Source: Rossellomorea sp. AcN35-11
Lineage (GTDB): Bacteria; Bacillota; Bacilli; Bacillales; Bacillaceae_B
Reading direction: 5' to 3'
DNA: 64,000 bases
Assembly (NCBI GenBank): GCA_030388825.1
Contig: CP128835.1
Coordinates: forward strand, 2,412,001 to 2,476,000
Positions 16,891-26,180 of the stretch are shown piece after piece (position 1 is the stretch's first letter; every line of letters starts with the position of its first letter). A model generated the notes under the pieces. The model made no database searches, had not been told where the DNA came from, and saw only the letters and a list, made by a program, of their open reading frames with translations. The position numbers were made by a program, and so were the translations under genes.

Positions 16891-18347
16891 GCAAGATCAA
16901 CCTCTTATTTTTGAATTATCTAAAGAAGGCCGCACAGGCTATAGCTTGCCTGAAATGGATGTACCGCATGTGGAATTGTCCGACCTGATACCATCCGATT
17001 ATATCCGTTCTGAAGCACCGGGGCTTCCTGAGGTGTCAGAACTGGATATCATGCGCCATTATACAGCATTATCGAAACGTAATCATGGTGTGGATTCTGG
17101 CTTCTATCCACTTGGATCCTGTACGATGAAATACAATCCAAAGGTGAACGAAAACGTAGCGAGATTGAATGGGTTCGCCCATATCAATCCTCTGCAGGAA
17201 GCTGAAAGTGTTCAAGGGGCACTTGAACTTATGTTTGATCTTCAGGAACATTTGAAAGAAATCACGGGCATGGACGAAGTGACTTTGCAGCCGGCTGCAG
17301 GTGCTCATGGGGAGTGGACCGGTCTTATGATGATCCGTGCCTACCATGAAGCAAACGGCGATACCCGCCGTACGAAAGTGATCGTACCCGATTCAGCCCA
17401 TGGAACCAATCCTGCCAGTGCAACGGTTGCCGGCTTTGAGACAGTCACGGTTAAGTCAAATGAAAATGGGCTCGTTGATTTAGAAGATCTTAAGCGGGTA
17501 GTCGGAGATGATACTGCAAGCCCTTATGCTGACAAACCCGAACACTCTTGGTTTATTTGAAGAGAATATACTGGAAATGGCTGCAATCATCCATGAAGCA
17601 GGTGGTAAGCTGTATTATGATGGGGCCAACCTAAATGCAGTCCTGTCAAAAGCGAGACCGGGAGATATGGGATTTGACGTAGTACATTTAAATCTTCATA
17701 AGACATTTACCGGCCCTCACGGTGGAGGTGGTCCTGGAAGCGGACCTGTAGGGGTTAAGGAAGACTTGATTCCGTACCTGCCAAAACCGATCCTTGTGAA
17801 AAATGGAGACCAATTTGAATTCGATTACAATCGCCCTGACTCCATCGGCCGGGTGAAACCTTACTATGGAAACTTCGGAATCAATGTCCGTGCCTATACG
17901 TACATCAGAACGATGGGGCCGGACGGTCTGAGAGCCGTAACGGAAAATGCCGTCTTGAATGCAAACTATATGATGCGTCGCCTTGCACCTTACTTTGACC
18001 TTCCATTCGACCGTCATTGCAAGCATGAATTTGTCATCAGTGGAAAGCGTCAGAAGAAGCTTGGTGTCCGTACGTTGGATATCGCGAAGCGTCTGTTGGA
18101 TTTTGGATACCATCCGCCGACCATCTATTTCCCGTTAAATGTGGAGGAGTGCATGATGATCGAGCCGACAGAAACAGAATCGAAAGAAACCCTTGATTCA
18201 TTCATCGATGCCATGATCCAAATCGCGAAAGAGGCAGAAGAAACGCCTGAAATCGTCCAGGAAGCTCCTCACACAACCATCGTGAAGCGTATGGATGAAA
18301 CACTGGCCGCAAGGAAGCCGATTCTGCGTTATATGAAAGAAAATTAA
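16883..18347 (+). CDS. gcvPB: glycine dehydrogenase (decarboxylating) subunit 2, frameshifted
   Basis: About 487 residues once one base is removed, the normal length. It carries the PLP Lys motif [18 protein letters not shown] in the second part. The frame breaks at 17518-17519, where GCAAGCC stands for the expected GCAGCC (one extra A): the first frame reads to VVGDDTA and the second continues [13 protein letters not shown] with no residue missing. Flanking sequence is intact on both sides, so a sequencing error is more likely than inactivation. Last gene of the gcv operon. Confidence 0.92.
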
Positions 18348-18357
18348 TCCGAAACCA

Positions 18358-18388
18358 GAAGCCCCTCCGTCATTCACGGAGGGGCTTC
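18358..18388 (+). terminator. stem-loop after gcvPB
   Basis: GAAGCCCCTCCGT, loop CATT, then ACGGAGGGGCTTC. Strong stem, no T-run after it, so it may be a 3'-end protecting hairpin. Confidence 0.6.
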
Positions 18389-18624
18389 CATGATGGAGGA
18401 AAGTAATCAAGCGGTCTGATGTGCATCAACGTAAGGATGGAAAAGGTTATCATTTCGCTAATTTTCATCCGAAGACTCACAAAATGGCAATTATGATTAT
18501 GAGAATCTATATTTCATAACGAATTGTTCTTGAACAGAGTAAAGAAGGATAGACATAAAAATGAAATTCAGGCCGTGTATAGACATTCGATCGTGACAAA
18601 TTATATTTGCAGGGTGATAAGTCG

Positions 18625-19296
18625 ATGATAGGAGTAAGTATAGCAACGAAGTGGGAATATGAAGCGACATTAGAATATTTCGGCATAAAAGATAATGAAC
18701 GTTTCGGTTATCCTTATGGCGAGTATTTCATACGAACAATGAATGAGACCGAACTTGTTTTTTATAGTACAGGTGTAAGAAAAGTAAATGGTGTTGGTGG
18801 TAATCAGTATATGATTTCTACATTTCATTTAACGAAAGTAATCGTTGCTGGAACATGTGCAGGAATAGATGATAAGTTTAGTAACTTGGATATTGTTGTA
18901 CCCGATGAAGCCGTTCAATATGATTGCACAGTAAAAGAAGTCGAGCCTCTGATCAAGCAATCCTTCATAGTCGATATTGATTTATCAAAATATGGAAATG
19001 ATTTTTATACTGGAACAATTGGTACCGCCGATAAAGCAGTAGTTATGTGGAAGGACTATATGGAACTTAAAGAAAACGGAATAACAATAGCCGATACAGA
19101 AGCGGGTGCAATTGCTTATATCTGTAAGAAGAATGATGTTGAATGTATTATTATTAAAGGAATATCTGATTTTCCAACAGATGAAAGAAACGCTGATAAA
19201 TTCGAATCAAACATGGAACAAATGAATGTTTATTTAGAAAACACACCCAAAGTGATGAACAAAATATTTGGAGAATATTTAATAAGGTTTATATAA
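18625..19296 (+). CDS. nucleosidase/phosphorylase superfamily protein (MTA/SAH nucleosidase-like)
   Basis: 223 residues. Pattern of the PNP_UDP_1 fold: VSIATKWEYEATLEYF at the N-terminus, central IVAGTCAGID, and DTEAGAIAYICKKNDVECII followed by KGISDFPTDE, where the Glu and Asp match the ribose-binding Glu and catalytic Asp of MtnN. The likely substrate is a purine nucleoside such as methylthioadenosine, not proven. The gene stands alone, is richer in A+T than its neighbours and interrupts a gene order otherwise like B. subtilis, which suggests acquisition. GTG-less start: ATG 18625 with GGGTGATAAG upstream. Confidence 0.7.
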   Translation: MIGVSIATKWEYEATLEYFGIKDNERFGYPYGEYFIRTMNETELVFYSTGVRKVNGVGGNQYMISTFHLTKVIVAGTCAGIDDKFSNLDIVVPDEAVQYDCTVKEVEPLIKQSFIVDIDLSKYGNDFYTGTIGTADKAVVMWKDYMELKENGITIADTEAGAIAYICKKNDVECIIIKGISDFPTDERNADKFESNMEQMNVYLENTPKVMNKIFGEYLIRFI

Positions 19297-19342
19297 ATAA
19301 AAAGTCAGGGGCTTTAGTTGAACAATAGGCCATTAGAATATT

Positions 19343-19379
19343 AAAAACGCAGAGGATGCTAATACCTCTGCGTTTTTCT
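19343..19379 (+). terminator. terminator after the nucleosidase gene
   Basis: AAAACGCAGAGG, loop ATGCTAATA, CCTCTGCGTTTTTC. Confidence 0.8.
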
Positions 19380-19487
19380 GTGTGAATTCGTTGTCAATAT
19401 GCGATTTGCCTTGATAGTACCTTGTGAATGTAGTTTTTCTACTCCACAACCGAACGATTGACGCCGTATCGTCGATCACTTTTCACC

Positions 19488-19875
19488 TTATTTTTTATGC
19501 TTTACTTTGCCTGTCCACTTTTTAAAGCCGCCCTGCAATTGGTGAAGATCGCGGTATCCTTTGCGGTGCAGCATTTGAGCTGCCCGGCCGCTGCGAAGTC
19601 CGCTTTGGCAATAAAGGTACACGGGTTGATCCGAACGGATTTCCTTCTGTCTCATTTTGATCTGGGACAATGGAATATTTCGTGCACCCCAGGACATGAC
19701 CATTATTAAATTCATTTGCTTCACGAACATCTATCAATTGAGCTTTGCGATATCCTGCTCGAAATTCTTCTTCAGTCAATGTATTGACAATTCTCTTTTG
19801 ATAGAAGAACGTAAAGAGGGAATAGATAATGATTCCACCTAATACGACTAAAAGTATATATAATCCTTCCATCAT
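19488..19875 (-). CDS. yqhL: rhodanese-like membrane-anchored protein, frameshifted
   Basis: About 128 residues when joined. One N-terminal membrane helix (MMEGLYILLVVLGGIIIYSL), then a rhodanese domain: TEEEFRAGYRKAQLIDVREANEF, the active-site loop YLYCQSGLRSGRAA with catalytic Cys, and the end GGFKKWTGKVKHKK. The frame breaks in a C-run at 19687-19690 (plus strand); removing one base joins GHVLG to ARNIPLSQIK exactly as in the family. Probably a sequencing error. Rhodaneses carry persulphide sulphur; the target here is unknown. Ribosome site AAAGGAG on the minus strand. Confidence 0.85.
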
Positions 19876-20084
19876 TCATGCTCCTTTCTACAAATGCGCT
19901 ACCTTCTATTATATTCATCCTTAAGGTGATAATCAAAACATATTTTTAAATTTTAAAGCAAACTTTCCAATCAGTTTTTCTTTGTTTTTTAGGTGGGATT
20001 TGATAGACTGGTATCGGACTTAATGGAAGCTGTTTGACTACATAATCCAATCTAAACACAGTAGACGTAAATGAGGTATGTGAC

Positions 20085-20921
20085 ATGAAAAAGGAAACGT
20101 GGAGATTCATTGACTCAGGAAATTGTTCCCCTTCTTATAATATGGCCCTGGATGAGGCCCTGCTCGATTGGCATAGTGAAGGAAAGATTCCTCCGACGAT
20201 CCGGTTTTACGGGTGGGACCCTGCCACCCTTTCCATTGGGTACTTTCAAAAAGTAGAAAAAGAAATCAATATGGATGCCGTTAAAGAACACGGGCTTGGT
20301 TTCGTGAGAAGGCCGACAGGAGGACGCGGGGTCCTTCATGAACATGAATTGACGTACAGCGTTATTGTTTCAGAAGAACACCCTGAGATGCCCAAAACGG
20401 TCACGGAAGCATACCGTGTCATTTCCGAAGGGATCTTAAAAGGATTTCAGGGCCTGGGTCTCGATGCCTATTTTGCAGTTCCTAAAACGACGGAGGAACG
20501 AGAAGGGTTGAAAAATCCGCGTTCTGCCGTTTGTTTTGATGCACCAAGCTGGTATGAGTTAGTGGTTGAAGGCAGAAAAGTGGCAGGAAGTGCCCAAACC
20601 AGACAAAAAGGGGTCATCCTACAGCATGGTTCGATTCTATTGGACCTGGACGAGGATAAGCTGTTCAGTCTGTTTAACTATCCTTCCGACAGAGTAAAAG
20701 AGCGGATGCAGCGTGCATTCAAGAACAAGGCGGTTGCCATGAACGAAATCAGCTCTCAAACCGTCACGATGGATATGGCAAAGGAAGCATTCAAAAAAGG
20801 TTTTGAAGAAGGATTGAACATTGACCTGGAGCCATATGAACTTTCTGATGAAGAAACACAATATGTTGTGTCTCTTGCGAAAACACGCTACGAATCTAAT
20901 GGATGGAATTTTAAACGCTAA
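20085..20921 (+). CDS. lipM: octanoyl-[GcvH]:protein N-octanoyltransferase precursor-type octanoyltransferase
   Basis: 278 residues, the length of B. subtilis LipM. Transfers octanoate from acyl carrier protein to GcvH, the first step of lipoate assembly. LplA/LipB fold: [25 protein letters not shown], the [19 protein letters not shown] loop, the acyl-thioester Cys in [14 protein letters not shown] and the Lys in [11 protein letters not shown]. Its product is needed by the gcv and bkd complexes encoded in this same window. Confidence 0.92.
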   Translation: MKKETWRFIDSGNCSPSYNMALDEALLDWHSEGKIPPTIRFYGWDPATLSIGYFQKVEKEINMDAVKEHGLGFVRRPTGGRGVLHEHELTYSVIVSEEHPEMPKTVTEAYRVISEGILKGFQGLGLDAYFAVPKTTEEREGLKNPRSAVCFDAPSWYELVVEGRKVAGSAQTRQKGVILQHGSILLDLDEDKLFSLFNYPSDRVKERMQRAFKNKAVAMNEISSQTVTMDMAKEAFKKGFEEGLNIDLEPYELSDEETQYVVSLAKTRYESNGWNFKR

Positions 20922-20933
20922 AAAAGTTTTAGA

Positions 20934-20964
20934 GGAAAAAAAGCGATGATTGTCGCTTTTTTCC
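20934..20964 (+). terminator. terminator of lipM
   Basis: GGAAAAAAAGCGAT, short loop, GTCGCTTTTTTCC, ending in T-rich sequence. Confidence 0.8.
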
Positions 20965-21117
20965 TGTTTTACCAACTATTCCGTCGTTTCGATTTATATC
21001 AAGTTCTAAATTAATAGAAATGGACAGCGTATCATATTGTTTTCTATTATTTACTCCTGTTTTCTATTCTTAATAAAGTATTATCTGTTTGACAAATAAA
21101 TAAGCTGTTGACCTAAA

Positions 21118-21133
21118 ACACAATATATGGTGT
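21118..21133. promoter_or_regulatory. NrdR box 1 upstream of nrdJ
   Basis: ACACAATATATGGTGT fits the NrdR operator consensus (ACACWATATnTWGTGT type). It lies 33 bp, about three helical turns, from box 2, the usual tandem spacing. A TTGACC that could serve as -35 overlaps its left side. Confidence 0.85.
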
Positions 21134-21150
21134 GTTGTATTATTTTTTGC

Positions 21151-21166
21151 ACACAATATGTTGTGT
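21151..21166. promoter_or_regulatory. NrdR box 2 upstream of nrdJ
   Basis: ACACAATATGTTGTGT, a nearly perfect palindrome and close to consensus. Together with box 1 it predicts ATP/dATP-dependent NrdR repression of nrdJ. Confidence 0.88.
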
Positions 21167-21271
21167 TTATTTATTGCTTTTCTAGTAGGGCTGTGATATC
21201 GTATTAGTTGTTAACAGACATCAACGTAAATAACATAAACTGAAACATTTGAGATAGAAGGAGTTGTCTTT

Positions 21272-23842
21272 ATGACTGTTGCGTCGAAAAACACAATGAA
21301 ATTAAACACCGAAAGATTAAATAAGGATATCGGATTATTTCCTCAAGTTCATCCCATTACCCCAGATATGAACACTACACACAAAGGTGTATCCCGTCTT
21401 GTCATGATTGATCGCTACTCTTTCAAAGACACGGAAAAGATCACTCTTTCTGAGGGAGACTTTGTCGTTCTTACCATCAAAGAAGACCCTAAATTCCCTG
21501 CAAGAGGATTAGGTTATATCACAAGCATCGATTGGGAGACCAAAAAAGCAGATGTTTGGATCGAAGAGGAATACAGAAGTGCCATTGATAAACCGGAAGA
21601 GATGGAGGCGGGTATCGTCTCAAGGACACTCGATGTCATTGAAAAACCACTGGAAGTTTACTATGAACAAATAGCGAAGCGTAACGCAACAGGCTTGGCA
21701 GAAGTGGAAGAAACTCCTGAAAAGAAACAGATCTGGTTTGAAAAGTTTTATCATGAATTAGTGAATATGCATTTTGTTCCTGCAGGACGGGTGCTGTATG
21801 GTGCGGGTGCCGGAACGGATGTTACGTACTTTAACTGTTACGTGATGCCATACGTGCAGGATTCCCGAGAAGGAATTTCAGAACATCGCAAGCAGGTGAT
21901 GGAAATCATGAGCCGAGGCGGGGGAGTAGGAACGAACGGATCGACCCTTCGCCCGCGTAATACACTGGCAAAAGGTGTAAACGGAAAATCTTCCGGTTCT
22001 GTTTCCTGGCTGGATGATATCGCCAAATTAACGCATTTGGTTGAGCAGGGCGGTTCAAGACGCGGGGCACAAATGATCATGCTTTCTGATTGGCATCCCG
22101 ATATCATCGAATTCATCATTTCAAAAATGCAAAACCCGCGCATTCTACGTTATCTACTGGAAAATACAGAAGATGAAACCATTAAGAAGGCTGCACAGGA
22201 TAAGCTGAAATTCACACCTCTGACAGAACAAGAGGAAGCGATGTATCAAGGCATCCTGAACTACAGACAAATCCCCGGCTATGGTGGATTTGATGCCAAA
22301 ATCCTTAAGAATGCAGAAGAAAAGCTGCGTACAGGCGGAACGTACAGTGTCCATAACTCAGAGTTCCTGACTGGTGCTAATATATCTGTTTGTCTGACAA
22401 GCGACTTTATGGAAGCCGTTGAAAACGATCAAGAATATGAGCTGCGTTTCCCTGATGTGGAAAGCTACAATGAAGAGCAAATGAAATACTACAATGAAGA
22501 ATGGCACAATGTCGGTGATGTACGGGAATGGGAAAAGCTCGGATACAAAGTACGTACGTACCGCAAAATCAAGGCGAAAGAGCTTTGGAACCTGATCAAT
22601 GTGTGTGCAACATACTCCGCTGAGCCTGGAATCTTCTTTATCGATAACGCAAATGATATGACGAACGCAAAGGCATACGGTCAGAAGGTGGTTGCTACGA
22701 ATCCATGTGGCGAACAGCCCCTTGCCCCTTATTCCGTATGCAACCTGGCCGCCGTCAACCTTGCTCAGTTTGCCAACAAAGAATCTAAAACGGTTGATTT
22801 TGAGAAATTGAAGAGAACAGTTGAAGTCGGTGTTCGCATGCAGGATAATGTCATCGATGCGACTCCTTATTTCCTCGATGAAAACAAGAAGCAGGCACTG
22901 GGAGAAAGACGTGTTGGTCTTGGAGTGATGGGACTTGCTGACTTGTTGATTTATTGTGAGAAGGAATATGGTTCTGAAGAAGGAAACAGGCTTGTGGACG
23001 AGGTCTTTGAAGTCATTGCTACAACCGCGTACCGTGCCTCTGTTGAATTATCCAAGGAAAAGGGAAGCTTCCCATTCCTTACTGGAAGTACAGAGGAAGA
23101 GACGAAAGCGTTACGTAAAGCGTTTGTGGAAACAGGCTTTATGAAGAAGATGCCTGAAGATGTTCTTGAAGATATAGAGAAGTACGGCATTCGAAATTCA
23201 CATCTATTAACGGTTGCTCCGACAGGTTCAACGGGAACGATGGTAGGAGTATCTACAGGTCTTGAACCTTATTTCTCATTCACGTATTACAGAAGCGGCC
23301 GTCTTGGTAAATTCATTGAAGTGAAGGCAGATATCGTTGAGGATTATCTGAAGCGCAATCCCGATTCGGATGCAGATAATCTTCCGGAATGGTTTGTTTC
23401 TTCCATGAGCCTGGCCCCGCAGGCACATGCTGATGTTCAATGTGTGATACAGAATTGGATTGACAGTTCCATCTCGAAAACGGTGAATGCCCCTCGTGGT
23501 TATACGGTGGAACAAGTGGAAAAGGTGTATGAGCGACTTTATAAAGGTGGAGCCAAGGGAGGTACGGTGTACGTGGACGGAAGCCGTGATTCTCAAGTCC
23601 TTACCTTAAAAGCGGAAGAAAATAGCTTTGATGACGAGCTTCCAGAAGAGAAGCATGATATACCAACTTCCAAGAAGCCAATCGTATTACTGGATACCAT
23701 TCAGGATGTCAGGTCAACCGACGTAACCATTGGCTCTGAAGTGGGTAATACATGTCCTGTCTGTCGTAAAGGGACCGTAAAAGATATGGGTGGCTGCAAT
23801 ACTTGTACTAACTGCGGTGCACAGCTGAAGTGCGGACTGTAA
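21272..23842 (+). CDS. nrdJ: adenosylcobalamin-dependent (class II) ribonucleotide reductase
   Basis: 856 residues. Reduces ribonucleotides to deoxyribonucleotides using coenzyme B12, without oxygen dependence. Visible: substrate-site Cys in TYFNCYVMPYV, the catalytic loop NPCGEQPLAPYSVCNLAAVN, the phosphate-binding APTGSTGTMVG, and a C-terminal tail CPVCRKGTVK plus CNTCTNCGAQLKCG with CXXC pairs for the redox shuttle. ATG 21272 follows AGAAGGAG. It is a single-gene unit controlled by the two NrdR boxes. No cobalamin riboswitch was recognised upstream. Confidence 0.93.
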   Translation: MTVASKNTMKLNTERLNKDIGLFPQVHPITPDMNTTHKGVSRLVMIDRYSFKDTEKITLSEGDFVVLTIKEDPKFPARGLGYITSIDWETKKADVWIEEEYRSAIDKPEEMEAGIVSRTLDVIEKPLEVYYEQIAKRNATGLAEVEETPEKKQIWFEKFYHELVNMHFVPAGRVLYGAGAGTDVTYFNCYVMPYVQDSREGISEHRKQVMEIMSRGGGVGTNGSTLRPRNTLAKGVNGKSSGSVSWLDDIAKLTHLVEQGGSRRGAQMIMLSDWHPDIIEFIISKMQNPRILRYLLENTEDETIKKAAQDKLKFTPLTEQEEAMYQGILNYRQIPGYGGFDAKILKNAEEKLRTGGTYSVHNSEFLTGANISVCLTSDFMEAVENDQEYELRFPDVESYNEEQMKYYNEEWHNVGDVREWEKLGYKVRTYRKIKAKELWNLINVCATYSAEPGIFFIDNANDMTNAKAYGQKVVATNPCGEQPLAPYSVCNLAAVNLAQFANKESKTVDFEKLKRTVEVGVRMQDNVIDATPYFLDENKKQALGERRVGLGVMGLADLLIYCEKEYGSEEGNRLVDEVFEVIATTAYRASVELSKEKGSFPFLTGSTEEETKALRKAFVETGFMKKMPEDVLEDIEKYGIRNSHLLTVAPTGSTGTMVGVSTGLEPYFSFTYYRSGRLGKFIEVKADIVEDYLKRNPDSDADNLPEWFVSSMSLAPQAHADVQCVIQNWIDSSISKTVNAPRGYTVEQVEKVYERLYKGGAKGGTVYVDGSRDSQVLTLKAEENSFDDELPEEKHDIPTSKKPIVLLDTIQDVRSTDVTIGSEVGNTCPVCRKGTVKDMGGCNTCTNCGAQLKCGL

Positions 23843-23855
23843 TATAAGAATATGG

Positions 23856-23890
23856 ATAGGAGTGGACATGGTCCCCTCCTATTTTTTTTA
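23856..23890 (+). terminator. terminator of nrdJ
   Basis: ATAGGAG and CTCCTAT arms around a short loop, then TTTTTTTT. Confidence 0.75.
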
Positions 23891-23950
23891 GTCTAAAATC
23901 CTCTTTTGTGAATTAAAGATGTAGTAAGAAACAAAAGAGGAGTGGAGCCT

Positions 23951-24833
23951 GTGGACATCGACGGCGTTTTTTCAGGTGGAGGCATAAAGGGGCTCGCTTT
24001 AATTGGGGCGTACCAAGCAATAGAAGAGAAAGGCTACAAGTTAAAAAGACTGGCAGGGACAAGTGCCGGTGCTGTTATTGCAGCTTTTATTGCTGCGGGT
24101 TATTCAAGCGGGGAGCTAGTGAAAACGATGGAAGACATAGATTTTCATAAAATGTTAGACTCAAATGCGATCATCTCCCTGCCAATCCTAAAATGGTTTC
24201 GTGTTTACTATCGCTTAGGTTTATATAAGGGGGGCGGCATTTGAGAGCTGGTTGGAAGGAAGGTTAAAAGCCAGAGGCATCTACACGTTCGCAGATCTTC
24301 CACCGAATTCTCTCAGGGTGATCGCTTCAGACCTTTCAAATGGAAGATTATTAGTCCTGCCTGATGATCTGGATAAATATGGAGTGGCAAAGGAAACCTT
24401 TCCTGTTGCCAGGGCGATACGAATGAGTGCAAGCCTGCCTTATTTTTTTGAGCCTGTGAAATTACGGTCTTTGGAGGGAACAAGTTATTTGGTGGATGGC
24501 GGGGTCCTCAGTAATTTTCCTATGTGGCTGTTCGACCGTGAAAATGTGAAAAAGGTAAGGCCTGTTATCGGGGTGAAATTAAGTCATGACCTTGTCGGGA
24601 AACCGAAGAAAAAAATCAAAAATGCAATTGATATGTATGAAGCCCTCTTTACTACGATGAAGGACGCACATGATTCAAGATACATTTCCAGGAAACTCGA
24701 GAAAAACATCATCTTTATTCCAACTGAAGGTGTACTCACGACAGATTTTGAGTTGTCATCGGAAAGAAAGACAGAGCTCATTCAATACGGAAAATCGAAA
24801 GCTGAAGCATTTTTGCAAAAGTGGACCCACTAA
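23951..24833 (+). CDS. yqhO: patatin-like phospholipase, frameshifted
   Basis: About 293 residues when joined. Patatin fold: oxyanion loop SGGGIKGLALIGA, nucleophile elbow GTSAGA, and the Asp of the Ser-Asp dyad in VDGGVLSNFP. Family members are lipid acyl hydrolases; the substrate is not known. The frame breaks in the G-run 24229-24234; one G fewer gives LYKGAAFESWLEGRLKARG and continuity. Start GTG 23951 has AGAGGAGTGG upstream; the earlier in-frame GTG 23942 sits inside the ribosome site. Same place as B. subtilis yqhO. Confidence 0.85.
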
Positions 24834-24878
24834 AAAAACAATCGACCCTCTAAAATGAGGCTCGATTGTTTTTTTTAT
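24832..24878. terminator. bidirectional terminator between yqhO and yqhP
   Basis: AAAAAAACAATCGA, imperfect inner stem CCCTC/GAGG, TCGATTGTTTTTTT. The yqhP stop codon lies inside it. Confidence 0.8.
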
Positions 24879-25212
24879 TCTTTTTTCCTTCAATGACGGT
24901 GAGATTGGCATTGGATTTTTTCCGCATCGACCGTTTTTTTGAAGCATTTGTTACTTGGGATTTGCTAGTGGACTTTTTCTTATGCCGCTTCTTCGATTGT
25001 TTGGCTGCTTTAAGAAACGCTCTCTGCTCATTGCTGTTTCCAGCCCTTCTGCCGCTGAACCATCTTCGGTAGACAAAGAATATGATCCCGACGACCGCTG
25101 CTGTCACGAGCAATTGTTTTACAAGCCCAAAAGGATTTAAAAATAGGGAAGTCACGAGTCCAACTATCGCTAACAATAGCAAAGTGAAAACAAAGATATT
25201 ACGAGCGTTCAA
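24850..25212 (-). CDS. yqhP: SA1362/YqhP family membrane protein
   Basis: 120 residues. Two membrane helices near the N-terminus (NIFVFTLLLLAIVGLVTSLF and LLVTAAVVGIIFFVYRRWF), then a highly basic cytoplasmic tail rich in Lys and Ser (KKRHKKKSTSKSQ). I chose TTG 25212, 8 bases after AAGGAGG; an ATG further upstream (25236) precedes the ribosome site and is unlikely. Function unknown; position agrees with B. subtilis yqhP. Confidence 0.75.
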   Translation of the reverse strand: MNARNIFVFTLLLLAIVGLVTSLFLNPFGLVKQLLVTAAVVGIIFFVYRRWFSGRRAGNSNEQRAFLKAAKQSKKRHKKKSTSKSQVTNASKKRSMRKKSNANLTVIEGKKNKKNNRASF

Positions 25213-25518
25213 CAAAGCCACCTCCTTACCATACATTCCATGTTTAAATGATATCTATACTTATTATTCTAGACAATTCCCTTATTCTTTAACCGCAATT
25301 CTAATCAATTTTGTGTGAATAATGTTCTTATTTTCTGAAATTGGATAGGTAATTTCTATTTTACTAAAAAATGAATAAAAGCACTAGAGGAAGGGGTTAA
25401 ATATCCTTTTTCATCATCGTCCATTGTTTGCGGTTCCACGCTTCTTTGAACATGTAAATAAGCAATTTCATGCAAATGTTTAATGGAATGGGACATACTA
25501 CGAATGGAGGTGTTACAG
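25213..25518. other. intergenic region between divergent yqhP and yqhR
   Basis: About 300 AT-rich bases holding the two divergent promoters. No RNA, repeat or small gene with a ribosome site was recognised. Confidence 0.4.
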
Positions 25519-26088
25519 ATGGCGGAACAAAAAGGACAACACGAAAAGATACAAGATGGGACGGAGGAAAGTAAGGAGGATTCCCGTTTAGAACAAAATC
25601 AGGGTGAAAAGCCCCTTTCGTTCATGGCAATGGTTGTTGTGACTGGATTTATAGGAGGTCTGCTGTGGAGCGCAATTGCCTACCTTTGTTACTTCTTTTC
25701 ATTTACCAAAATCGAACCTAATATCATATTTGAACCATGGGCGGTGGGTGACTGGGTGGATAAATGGATTGGCATCGTTCTTTCCATTGTAGCATATGGT
25801 GTGATATCCATTGGTGTAGCCCTTATATATTATGGTGTATTACGCAGATTTAAGTCCATGTGGGTTGGTGCGGCATATGGTATAGCGTTGTATTTAGCTT
25901 TCTTTATCATTCTTAATCCACTATTCCCGAGCATCAAATCCTTAAAGTCCATTGATTATCACACCCTGATCACAACCTTTTGTTTGTATATTTTATATGG
26001 CGTCTTTATTGGATACTCCATTTCGTATGAAGAAAACGAGTTGAGACACCAGAATGAGAAAGAAAGATCAGGGGAAGTTACACATTAA
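25519..26088 (+). CDS. yqhR: YqhR family membrane protein
   Basis: 189 residues. A hydrophilic acidic N-terminus (about 34 residues) precedes four predicted membrane helices (FMAMVVVTGFIGGLLW, IGIVLSIVAYGVISIGVALI, VGAAYGIALYLAFFIILNPL, TTFCLYILYGVFIGYSI). ATG 25519 has GGAGGTG 7 bases upstream; an earlier in-frame ATG lacks a ribosome site. No function is known. Position before aroQ is as in B. subtilis. Confidence 0.78.
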   Translation: MAEQKGQHEKIQDGTEESKEDSRLEQNQGEKPLSFMAMVVVTGFIGGLLWSAIAYLCYFFSFTKIEPNIIFEPWAVGDWVDKWIGIVLSIVAYGVISIGVALIYYGVLRRFKSMWVGAAYGIALYLAFFIILNPLFPSIKSLKSIDYHTLITTFCLYILYGVFIGYSISYEENELRHQNEKERSGEVTH

Positions 26089-26140
26089 TGATTCCTCATT
26101 TTCAGACAATTGAGTAGGTACGGGTATATGGTTTGTGTTA

Positions 26141-26169
26141 GAATGTTCATGATGAACATTCTTTTTTTT
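26141..26169 (+). terminator. hairpin with T-run between yqhR and aroQ
   Basis: GAATGTTCAT and its exact complement ATGAACATTC, then TTTTTTTT, only 11 bases before the aroQ start. It ends yqhR transcription or attenuates aroQ. Confidence 0.75.
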
Positions 26170-26180
26170 AGGGGTTACAT

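Noticed and set aside
18607..18624. Longer start for the nucleosidase gene
   Set aside because: TTG at 18607 lies within the likely ribosome site GGGTGAT region; ATG 18625 fits the family.
20990..21270. Cobalamin riboswitch before nrdJ
   Set aside because: No B12-box-like sequence (GCCACTG) or expected length; NrdR boxes explain control better.
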